This document shows positions 20,556-30,507 of a stretch of DNA of 64,000 nt, one piece after another. The stretch comes from Gemmatimonadota bacterium. GTDB lineage: Bacteria; Gemmatimonadota; Gemmatimonadetes; Longimicrobiales; Gaopeijiaceae. The notes beneath the pieces are model-generated. The model was not told where the DNA came from and searched no databases. It saw only the letters and a program-made list of their open reading frames with translations. Within the stretch, counting starts at the first letter, position 1; each line of letters opens with the position of its first letter. Made by a program: the position numbers and the translations under genes. The DNA lies in NCBI GenBank assembly GCA_028875075.1, contig JAPPGF010000028.1, positions 41,221 through 105,220 on the forward strand, given 5' to 3'.

Positions 20556-21263
20556 ATGGTGAGAACCTGGACGGCGCTCGTGACGGCGTTGGCGATGGGC
20601 TCCTGGGGCTGCGGTCCCGTGGCAGACTCGGCGGAGGACGAGCCCGCAGTCTCAGTCGCCGATACGGCTTCCGCCCGCACGCTCCTACTCAATCCGCGCC
20701 TCCAGGGCGACACCGCCCCGTCCACGTACCGGGCGCGCTTCCGGACGACAGCGGGAGACTTCGTCGTCCAGGTGCACCGGGAGTGGTCGCCCCGCGGCGC
20801 GGACCGCTTCCACTATCTGATCCGGGCCGGCTATTACGACAGCGTCTATGTCCACCGCGTGACGCCGGGAATCGCCCAATTCGGCTTCCACGCCGACCCG
20901 CGGGTCAACAACCTCTGGCTCGGCCGCTTCATCGGCGACGACCCGGTCGTGGTGTCGAATACGCGCGGGCGCGTGAGCTTCGCCCATGCAGGCATGAACA
21001 CCCGCTCCACCCAGATATTCATCAACCTGCTCGACAACGCTCAGTACGACGAGCAGCGCTTCACCCCCTTCAGCGAGGTCGTAGAGGGAATGGACGCGGT
21101 CGATGCCTTCTACGGCGGCTACGGCGAGGTCGCGCCCGATGGCAACGGGCCGGTGAACTCGCTGGCTGCGTTCCGCGGCAACGAATACCTGGGCACGGAC
21201 TTCCCCGAGCTCACGCAGATCTTCACGATCACGATCGAGGGTGCCCCCGCCCTCGCCCCGTAG
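20556..21263 (+). CDS. Exported peptidyl-prolyl cis-trans isomerase, cyclophilin type
   Basis: 235 aa. An N-terminal hydrophobic signal (WTALVTALAMGSWGC) ends in a Cys, so it is perhaps a lipoprotein, though the lipobox is weak. A cyclophilin domain covers about residues 65-230. Recognisable segments are YRARFRTTAGDFVVQVHREW, FHYLIRAGYYDSVYVHRVTPG, MNTRSTQIFINLLDNAQYDEQ and FTPFSEVVEGMDAVDAFY. The usual active-site RxxxxFxxQ is altered here (HRVTPGIAQFGFHADP), as in several divergent bacterial cyclophilins, so activity may differ. It would assist folding of exported proteins. Start ATG 20556 or GTG 20559; the ribosome site favours the latter. Confidence 0.8.
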   Translation: MVRTWTALVTALAMGSWGCGPVADSAEDEPAVSVADTASARTLLLNPRLQGDTAPSTYRARFRTTAGDFVVQVHREWSPRGADRFHYLIRAGYYDSVYVHRVTPGIAQFGFHADPRVNNLWLGRFIGDDPVVVSNTRGRVSFAHAGMNTRSTQIFINLLDNAQYDEQRFTPFSEVVEGMDAVDAFYGGYGEVAPDGNGPVNSLAAFRGNEYLGTDFPELTQIFTITIEGAPALAP

Positions 21264-24190
<2,927 letters not shown>

Positions 24191-24250
24191 GCCGGGCGCG
24201 CCCGCCCGGGATCGGCGATCCGCCCCGTCCTGGGCCCGGCGAGCCGCCGC

Positions 24251-25564
24251 TCAGGCGGTGGGGTCGTGAATCACGCCCATGAAGATTATGGTCCCGCTCA
24301 GGCGCTCGCGTATCACGACGAGGAACGGCCGGTCGAAGCGGATCTCCGGCGGCGCCGAGGTCACGACGACTCCGCCGCTCACTGCGGCGGCCTCCGTTCC
24401 CTCTTCGTCGACCCTCACGAAGGCCTTCTGCTTGACCACGTCCAGCCAGAGTCCGCCTCCGGGCGTGAGGCGCGAGAAGTCGGCGGCCCCGAAGGCGTCG
24501 CTCATCCCGAGCCGGATCAGGGGCTCGTTGAGGCGGCTCTCCCACTCCAGCTCGAAGCGGGGAAGGCGGACGTAGGCCCGCCCTGGAGCCAGTTCCCGGG
24601 TCCAGGCGTCCCAGGACTCCTCCGTCAGGTCGCTCACGAAGTCCCGCACGGTCGTGCCCTGCGCGGGCATCACGGCGACCATGCCGAACGCGCCCCGGCC
24701 GTAAGGCAGCTCCACCATCGTCGCGCCGTCCGGGTGTGCGATCGGGACGTCGCGGCCGTCCATGTGCATGAGAGGGGCGTCGACCGTCGAGCCGTCCGGC
24801 CTCGTGAAGGGCGCCGGCTCGGTGAGGTCGGGGTCGAAACGGTTGACCCAGCTCGCGTCGAAGTAGATCGCGCTGAGGAGCACCATGATGGCGTTGGGCG
24901 GCAGAGTGTCGAAGATCGTCTCGATCCGCCCCCGCGTGGCCTCGCTCGCCCAGCGGTTGATGCGGTCGAGCGTGCCCGGGTCGTCGAACCTGACACTCTC
25001 GGCCTTGGCGCCGAAGCTCGACTGCACACGCTCCAGGAAGTCGGGGAGAAGGGGGAAGCCGGGCTCGGTCCAGATCGAGCTGCCCAGATCGATCGTCACC
25101 GACGAGTCGAGACGCAGGAGCAGCTCGACGAGGTCGGCGTATCCCCGGTTGATCTGCTCCTCGGTGAGAGCGTCGAATCCCAGGACCGACCGGATCTGAG
25201 CCCGCGTCTCTCCGCCCGCCCCGTTCAAGATCATCCCGAGCAGCATCGAAGCGCTGAGCGGCGAATAGAACAGGTTCGAGTCCGCCTCCTGGGGCAGCAG
25301 CTCCTTCGCGAGAGCCAACGCGAACCGGTTGCTCGTCGAGACCAGCTCCAGTTCGATCTCCGAGAGCGCCCGGGGGAGTTCGGTGATCGGGCCGCGGTCG
25401 GGCGCGGTCGGACCCTCAGAGCACCCGAAGGCCCCAGGCCAGAAGAGCCAGACGCCCAGGACCGCGACGGTGGATCGAGCGGCGGACCGGCGTATCGGGA
25501 CGGCCCGGGCGGGCGGGCCCGGGAGCGTACGGGCTCTGCTGGGCGGCGGGCCCGCGGATCGCAT
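24251..25564 (-). CDS. Serpin family protease inhibitor, lipoprotein
   Basis: 437 aa serpin. Conserved segments are NLFYSPLSASMLLGMILNGA, IYFDASWVNRFD and the C-terminal DRPFLVVIRERLSGTIIFMG. The reactive-centre hinge reads EEGTEAAAVSGG, with small residues as in inhibitory serpins, so it should inhibit a serine or cysteine protease by the trapping mechanism. The scissile site is probably among VVVTSAPP, which would suit an elastase- or subtilisin-like target (inference). The N-terminus is basic then hydrophobic and ends AFGC, a lipobox, so it is likely surface- or periplasm-anchored. I chose ATG 25564, preceded by GAGGGGAAGAG, over an upstream ATG at 25606. It follows the barrel gene by about 50 bp, same strand. 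Confidence 0.9.
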   Translation of the reverse strand: MRSAGPPPSRARTLPGPPARAVPIRRSAARSTVAVLGVWLFWPGAFGCSEGPTAPDRGPITELPRALSEIELELVSTSNRFALALAKELLPQEADSNLFYSPLSASMLLGMILNGAGGETRAQIRSVLGFDALTEEQINRGYADLVELLLRLDSSVTIDLGSSIWTEPGFPLLPDFLERVQSSFGAKAESVRFDDPGTLDRINRWASEATRGRIETIFDTLPPNAIMVLLSAIYFDASWVNRFDPDLTEPAPFTRPDGSTVDAPLMHMDGRDVPIAHPDGATMVELPYGRGAFGMVAVMPAQGTTVRDFVSDLTEESWDAWTRELAPGRAYVRLPRFELEWESRLNEPLIRLGMSDAFGAADFSRLTPGGGLWLDVVKQKAFVRVDEEGTEAAAVSGGVVVTSAPPEIRFDRPFLVVIRERLSGTIIFMGVIHDPTA

Positions 25565-25614
25565 CGTGGTCTCTTCCCCTCTCACCTGCCCCGGCCGGAA
25601 CGGCACGTCCCCAT

Positions 25615-26313
25615 CTAGCCGATCGGAATGGACAGACCGGCCCGGAGATGGACGGCGCGGTTGCGGGCGTCCCCGAAGATCGCCGACAGGCCCGCCGCGT
25701 AGAGCACCTCCAGCGACACGTTTATCGGGCCGACCGAGGGCAGCCGCGCGCCGATTCCCCCGACCGCGCCGAATTCGATTTCCTCGCTGTCGGAGGCCCC
25801 GATCTCGTAGTCCCTCTCGGTGCAGGCCACGTCGGAATAGTCGATGCCGAAGTCAGACTCGACGGTATTTCCGCCGAGGGAATACGTCAGGTCGGTCGCG
25901 CAGTTCGCCTGCAACGCAACCGTCGGCCCGGTGAGCAAATAGAGGGAAGCGAAGCCGGCCGGGATGCTCACTCGTGCGAGTGCCGACAGTTCGATGTAGT
26001 CGAGCTTGAGATCCGCGAAGAAGGCGTCGACGATATCGTCGGCGAGAATGCCGTAGCTTGCGCCCTTCTGAAGATAGGCGGCGCCCAGGTAGAGCCCCAC
26101 GCCGGGAAGCACCGGAAGGGTCAGTCCCGCGCCCAACGAGAGGGCCCTGCGCGGCCCGTCGGATTGGTCTTCTCGGCCGCCGGCCGTAAGATCGGCGGAC
26201 GTGACTCCGGCGTGCAGCGACAGCGCCGTCTGCCCGGCGGCGGGTGTCGCCGCGTACAGGGCTGCCAGTGCCGGGAGGAAGAGGCTGAGGAACCGGTTGC
26301 GGCTGCGGACCAT
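25615..26313 (-). CDS. Outer-membrane beta-barrel protein
   Basis: 232 aa with a clean signal peptide (FLSLFLPALAALYAATPAAGQ, cleavage after AAGQ or near it). The body is a small barrel of alternating strands (LSLHAGVTSADL, LGAGLTLPVLPGVGLYLGAAYLQKG, YIELSALARVSIPAG, AVGGIGARLPSVGPINVSLEVLY, VHLRAGLSIPIG). It resembles PorT/OmpW-like outer-membrane beta-barrel domains. It is probably co-transcribed with the serpin gene, which starts 50 bp downstream on the same strand. Function is unknown. Confidence 0.7.
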   Translation of the reverse strand: MVRSRNRFLSLFLPALAALYAATPAAGQTALSLHAGVTSADLTAGGREDQSDGPRRALSLGAGLTLPVLPGVGLYLGAAYLQKGASYGILADDIVDAFFADLKLDYIELSALARVSIPAGFASLYLLTGPTVALQANCATDLTYSLGGNTVESDFGIDYSDVACTERDYEIGASDSEEIEFGAVGGIGARLPSVGPINVSLEVLYAAGLSAIFGDARNRAVHLRAGLSIPIG

Positions 26314-26854
26314 GGACTGGATCCTGCGGATGGGGCTGGCCTACGAGGCCCGGCAAGGTGCGAGGTCCGGAGGCCACCGAGGCCTACACACCAGCGGTAC
26401 GGCGGTTTCCGCCGGCTTGCGCCCGAATCGACTAGCCAGTAGCGTGGCGGAGGAGTTCACGGACGTCCCTGGCCCTCGCGCCCGTCCGTAGCGGAGAGGG
26501 TGCCGTCCGACTTGCCTAATCCGCACGGCCATGAGAAGTTGAAGTCGTCCGCCCGGGCGGCACTCGTCGGCTATCGCCGGCTCCGACCCTTGGGGCGATC
26601 CGTCTCTCCCGGAGTTCGGGAGGGATTCTCTGGCAATTCCCGCGGCCATTTCGTCCGCGGATGGGCGAGCGGCTACGGTCCTTGTCACGCCAGTCGTGAG
26701 CAGAGCCGCCAAGCGCGCGAGCGAGCCGTTTTCTGATACTCGAATCGCCCCGATAGGGTAGGGAAGCCGTGCGGCCGAGCGGCCGGCGCCCCGAACTAAA
26801 CGGCGCGGACATCGACCGCGCCCTGCCATCACCGCGAGCCATCACGATCGAAGA
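26314..26854. other. 541-bp divergent intergenic region before rho
   Basis: Lies between the minus-strand barrel gene and rho. I see no gene. A 12-nt palindrome CCGCCCGGGCGG lies near 26549. Long untranslated leaders are common upstream of rho in other bacteria because of autoregulation, so some of this could be a rho leader, but I find no specific element. Confidence 0.35.
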
Positions 26855-27997
26855 GTGAGCACAGAGGAATCGCTTGGGATCCTCGAGGTCCTCGGAAGTG
26901 GATCCGGGTTCATCCGCAGACGCGACGCCGGCTATGTCCCGAGCAACGACGACATCTACGTCGGCGGCCGCGTCATCCAGAAGTTCGGGCTGCGCACGGG
27001 CGACGAGTTGGCCGGCAACGTCGGCAAGCGGCCCAAGAACGGAAAGAGCCCACCGCTTGTCCACTTGACGCACGTCAACGGCGGGGGACCGGAAGACGCC
27101 CGGCGGCGCCCCGACTTCAACCGCCTGTCGGCCATGCACCCCGACGCGCAGTTGAGGCTCGAGTGCGGTCGCACCGTGCGGGGACAGCTCGACTACACGA
27201 ACCGGGTCATCGACCTGTTCTGTCCCTTCGGGAAGGGGCAGCGCGCGATGATCGTCGCGCCCGCCAAGGCTGGGAAGACCATGGTGCTGCAGGCGGTCGC
27301 GGAGGGCATCGTCACCAATCACCCCGAGTGCACGCTCCTCATCCTCCTCGTCGACGAGCGCCCGGAGGAGGTCACCGAGATGGAAGCGTGCGGCTTCGGC
27401 GAGGTGATCGCGTCGACGTTCGACCGCTCCGCCGAGCGACACACCGCGGTCGCGGAGATGACGCTCGAGCGCGCGCGGCGCCGGGTGGAGGCCGGCCAAG
27501 ACGTGGTGGTCATCCTGGACTCGATCACCCGCCTAGCCCGGGCCTACAACACGGTCGAGGAGGGGAGCGGACGCACGCTCTCGGGCGGCCTCGATGCGAA
27601 CTCGTTGGAGAAGCCCAAGCGGTTCTTGGGCAGCGCCCGCAAGATCGACCCCCGCCAGGGCGGCGGCTCGCTCACGATCGTCGCGACCGCGCTGGTGGAC
27701 ACGGGCTCGCGGATGGATCAGGTGATCTTCGAGGAGTTCAAGGGCACGGGCAACAGCGAGCTCGTGCTCTCTCGCGAGCTCGCCGACAAGCGGATCTGGC
27801 CGGCCATCGATCTGACCGCTTCGGCCACACGCAAGGAGGAGCTCCTGCTCGGGGACGACGCCCTGGCGCTGTCGCGCGCGATGCGCCGCCAGCTCTCCGA
27901 CGTCCCTCCGCCCGACGCGATGACGGAGCTTCTGGGGGTGATGAAGCGCATGGCTAGCAACCAGGAGTTGCTGGACTACTACCGGGCCCGCATGTAG
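26855..27997 (+). CDS. rho: Transcription termination factor Rho
   Basis: Hexameric RNA helicase that ends transcription, 380 aa. The cold-shock-like RNA-binding domain lies at residues 6-75 (GILEVLGSGSGFIRRRDAGYVPSNDDIYV). The ATPase has Walker A at 135-142 (APAKAGKT), Walker B VVVILDSITRLARAYN, and the Q/R-loop stretch LEKPKRFLGSARKIDPRQGGGSLT. The C-terminal DKRIWPAIDLTASATRKEELLL is diagnostic. The protein begins directly at the RNA-binding domain: the N-terminal helix bundle of E. coli-type Rho (about 45 residues) is absent. The start is GTG at 26855. No in-frame start upstream would restore that domain. Confidence 0.93.
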   Translation: MSTEESLGILEVLGSGSGFIRRRDAGYVPSNDDIYVGGRVIQKFGLRTGDELAGNVGKRPKNGKSPPLVHLTHVNGGGPEDARRRPDFNRLSAMHPDAQLRLECGRTVRGQLDYTNRVIDLFCPFGKGQRAMIVAPAKAGKTMVLQAVAEGIVTNHPECTLLILLVDERPEEVTEMEACGFGEVIASTFDRSAERHTAVAEMTLERARRRVEAGQDVVVILDSITRLARAYNTVEEGSGRTLSGGLDANSLEKPKRFLGSARKIDPRQGGGSLTIVATALVDTGSRMDQVIFEEFKGTGNSELVLSRELADKRIWPAIDLTASATRKEELLLGDDALALSRAMRRQLSDVPPPDAMTELLGVMKRMASNQELLDYYRARM

Positions 27998-28483
27998 GCC
28001 CGGACGGGGCCTTGGCCGTGCCGTGGCGCACGGTGTCCTGTCTGACGAACTCGCTACGGTAGTCAGGGTGCAGTGGTCGGCTCCGAAGCGCTTGAGTTGC
28101 CGTCGAAGACGTCGACGGGCAAGGCGGCTGCCGAGATGCTCACCTGTATCGACGAAAAGCTGGAGTGGCTGACTGACGGGATCGGGAACGGTGAAGCGGC
28201 GCATGCATCCGGCAACAGCCTAGTGGTGGCTGCGGTCGATTCGTTGGCAGAACGCGACCGCCTGCTGGCCCGTGGCGTCCAGCGTTCGGGACTCCAGAGT
28301 CGTGATACCTCCGCCGACGATATCGAATTCCGGCGTTGCCGGAAGCAGCCAGCGGGTGGCCTTGTGGAACCGGACGTGAGGACAACCTCCAGAACCTGCG
28401 AGGCCTAGTGGGGCAGTCTCCGTCGACGCGCCACCAGCTTTCTTCGGACGTGACAGGATCCGGTCCTCTCGCCCGCGGCTCGC
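27998..28483. other. 486-bp region downstream of rho, no gene seen
   Basis: Open frames here are short and of low-complexity composition with no protein-like pattern. The flanking genes converge (rho on plus, the SRPBCC gene on minus). I see no clear terminator hairpin with a T-run. Confidence 0.35.
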
Positions 28484-29059
28484 TCAGCCTCCGGAGGCCG
28501 TGGCCAGTTCCGCGAGGCGTGCGAGTGCCCCTTCCATCTGAGCGCCCTGCAAGCGGTCCATGCCCCGGGCCATGAATCCCATCAGGGGGTTGAGCCCGAA
28601 GTCGCCCCGCTCGGACCAGGTGACCCTGGTCCCGTTCCCTTCGGACTCCAGCGTGAGCGCGCCTTCGGTGACGAGGCTGCCCTCCTGCACGCTCACCCGA
28701 TAGCGGACCTCGCGGCCGGGCACTACGGCGGTCAGCGTGAAGGTGCCGTCGCCCATCTCGGTGTGATCCCAGCTCCTCGTCGCGCCGACGCCACGCTCGG
28801 GCCCGGAGAACGTGGTCGCGACGTCTCCCAGCGGAGCCCACCGGTCCCAGCGGCGGGGATCCTCGAGCCAGACGAACACGGCCGCGGGCGATGCCTCGAC
28901 GAGCGTGCTCCGCTCGGCACGCCAGGTGCCCGGTAACAGCAAGCCCGTGACGAGGGCGGCCCCGAGCATGGCGGCCGCCGCCGCGAGCACTTTGACGGGA
29001 AAGTTGAAGCGGAAACCCGCCCCCGCCGGCCCTCCGGACTGGGGTTCAGGCGCGCTCAC
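28484..29059 (-). CDS. SRPBCC family membrane-anchored protein
   Basis: 191 aa. One hydrophobic helix near the N-terminus (VKVLAAAAAMLGAALVTGLLLP) is followed by a START/polyketide-cyclase-like (SRPBCC) domain. The typical pattern begins WRAERSTLVEASPAAVFVWLEDPRRWDRW, followed by a beta-rich middle and a long C-terminal helix (NPLMGFMARGMDRLQGAQMEGALARLAEL). Such domains bind hydrophobic ligands in a deep cavity. The GTG start overlaps the stop of the TesA-like esterase by 4 bp, so both are in one operon and may act on related lipophilic substrates (inference). Confidence 0.75.
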   Translation of the reverse strand: MSAPEPQSGGPAGAGFRFNFPVKVLAAAAAMLGAALVTGLLLPGTWRAERSTLVEASPAAVFVWLEDPRRWDRWAPLGDVATTFSGPERGVGATRSWDHTEMGDGTFTLTAVVPGREVRYRVSVQEGSLVTEGALTLESEGNGTRVTWSERGDFGLNPLMGFMARGMDRLQGAQMEGALARLAELATASGG

Positions 29060-29775
29060 GGGGGCGCCCCGTCGCCGGAACGCAGCAGGATCGGCTCCAA
29101 CACCGGCCAGACCGTGCGCGCCATACGCCTGTGCCCCTCGCCGGTCGGATGGATCCCGTCGTCCTGGTTGAGCTCAGCGACGCCCCCGACGCCTTCGAGC
29201 AGGAAAGGAACCAACGCAGTCGAGCGGGAGCGTGCCACCCGCCGGAAAACCTCGCCGAAGGCCTCGGTGTAGCGCGGCCCCAGGTTCGGTGGGACCTGCA
29301 TGCCGACAAGCACGATTTCCGCCTCCGGCCAACGCGCGCGGGTCGAGTCGATGATCGCCTCGAGGTTCTCCTTGAGCGCACCGGTGTCGAGGCCCCTGAG
29401 TCCGTCGTTCGCGCCCAGCTCGAGCACGAGCACGTCGACCGTGTCGGCGGCGAGCACCCACCCGATGCGGCGGCGCCCCCCGGCGCTCGTCTCGCCGCTC
29501 ACGCCGGCGTTCACCATGCGCGCGGCCACACCCGCCGAGTCGGCCAGCTCCTGCAGCCGCGCGACATAGCCCTGCTCGGGCGAGTCGAGCCCGAACCCGG
29601 CCGTGAGGCTCGTACCGACGAAGACGACCCGTGGGCCGCTCGGGCGCCCGGCCGGACCGTCGACCCTCCGGGCCTGTACAATTGACTGGCCCGCCGGGGG
29701 CGCAGCATCATCGGGCGGCCCGCACGCCGGGGCGGCCCAAAGCAGTGAAGCGACAAGCGGGAGGCGCAGGCGCAT
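29056..29775 (-). CDS. TesA-like arylesterase/lysophospholipase (SGNH hydrolase)
   Basis: 239 aa exported SGNH hydrolase. Signal MRLRLPLVASLLWAAPAC ends in a lipobox-like PAC. Block I is VFVGTSLTAGFGL: the nucleophile Ser sits in G-T-S-L, with Thr in place of the usual Asp. Block III is LELGANDGLRG and block V DGIHPTGEGH supplies the Asp/His pair. It would hydrolyse esters or lysophospholipids in the periplasm. The start ATG abuts the divergent ABC gene start (cat/atg at 29773-29778), so its 5' signals lie inside that gene. E. coli tesA and ybbAP have the same divergent arrangement, which supports the call. Confidence 0.87.
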   Translation of the reverse strand: MRLRLPLVASLLWAAPACGPPDDAAPPAGQSIVQARRVDGPAGRPSGPRVVFVGTSLTAGFGLDSPEQGYVARLQELADSAGVAARMVNAGVSGETSAGGRRRIGWVLAADTVDVLVLELGANDGLRGLDTGALKENLEAIIDSTRARWPEAEIVLVGMQVPPNLGPRYTEAFGEVFRRVARSRSTALVPFLLEGVGGVAELNQDDGIHPTGEGHRRMARTVWPVLEPILLRSGDGAPP

Positions 29776-30507
29776 ATGATCGTGGCCCGGGGGCTGGGGA
29801 AGACGTATCAAAGCGGAGGCCGTCCGCTTACGGTCCTGAGCGACGTCGACCTCGTCATCGCCGCCGAAGCGTTCGTCGCGGTCCTTGGACCCTCGGGCAG
29901 CGGCAAGACGACGCTGCTCGGGCTGCTCGCGGGCCTCGACGAGCCCACGACCGGCCGGGTATGGCTGGACGGCGTGGACCTCACCGATCTTACCGAGGAC
30001 CAGCGCGCCGAGTTTCGGGCCCAGCACGTGGGGTTCGTCTTCCAGACCTTCCACCTGTTGCCGACGCTTACGGCGCTAGAGAACGTGCTCGTGCCGCTCG
30101 AGCTGCTTGGCGAGGGCGCCGTCGCCGAGTTGCGCGACCGTGCGGCGGAGTTGCTCGGGCGCGTCGGGCTGTCCGATCGTCTCGGCCACTACCCGATGCA
30201 GCTCTCGGGCGGCGAACAGCAGAGGGTCGCGCTCGCGCGTGCCTTCGCGAACCGCCCCCGCATTCTCTTCGCCGACGAGCCGACGGGCAACCTCGACCAG
30301 GCGACGGGCGGGCGGATCATCGACCTGATGGAGTCTCTAAACCGGGAGGCCCGCACGACGCTCGTGCTGGTGACGCACGATCTCGAGCTGGCGGGGCGGG
30401 CGCACCGGATCGTACGGCTGGCCGACGGAAGGGTGGTCGCCGACAGCGCCTGCGCGCCCGGCGGCGGGGACCTCTCTCGCGCGGCCGCCGCCGGGGAACG
30501 GGCGTGA
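29776..30507 (+). CDS. ABC transporter ATPase, YbbA/LolD type
   Basis: 243 aa ATPase of the MacB/LolD/YbbA class. Walker A GPSGSGKTT, signature LSGGEQQRVALARAF, Walker B RILFADEPTGNLD and the H-loop VLVTHDLEL are present. The EPTGNLD motif is typical of this extrusion-type group, which extracts rather than imports lipids or lipoproteins. Its start codon directly abuts that of the divergent TesA-like gene; a GGGAGG ribosome site lies inside that gene. The GTGA overlap with the permease gene indicates tight coupling. Confidence 0.9.
   Translation: MIVARGLGKTYQSGGRPLTVLSDVDLVIAAEAFVAVLGPSGSGKTTLLGLLAGLDEPTTGRVWLDGVDLTDLTEDQRAEFRAQHVGFVFQTFHLLPTLTALENVLVPLELLGEGAVAELRDRAAELLGRVGLSDRLGHYPMQLSGGEQQRVALARAFANRPRILFADEPTGNLDQATGGRIIDLMESLNREARTTLVLVTHDLELAGRAHRIVRLADGRVVADSACAPGGGDLSRAAAAGERA

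Noticed and set aside
28073-28408. 111-codon plus-strand frame downstream of rho
   Set aside because: No ribosome site, no family, mixed composition; treated as non-coding.
29776-30054. N-terminal extension of the TesA-like protein into the ABC gene
   Set aside because: The extension is not protein-like and overlaps the ATPase; the signal peptide begins at 29775.
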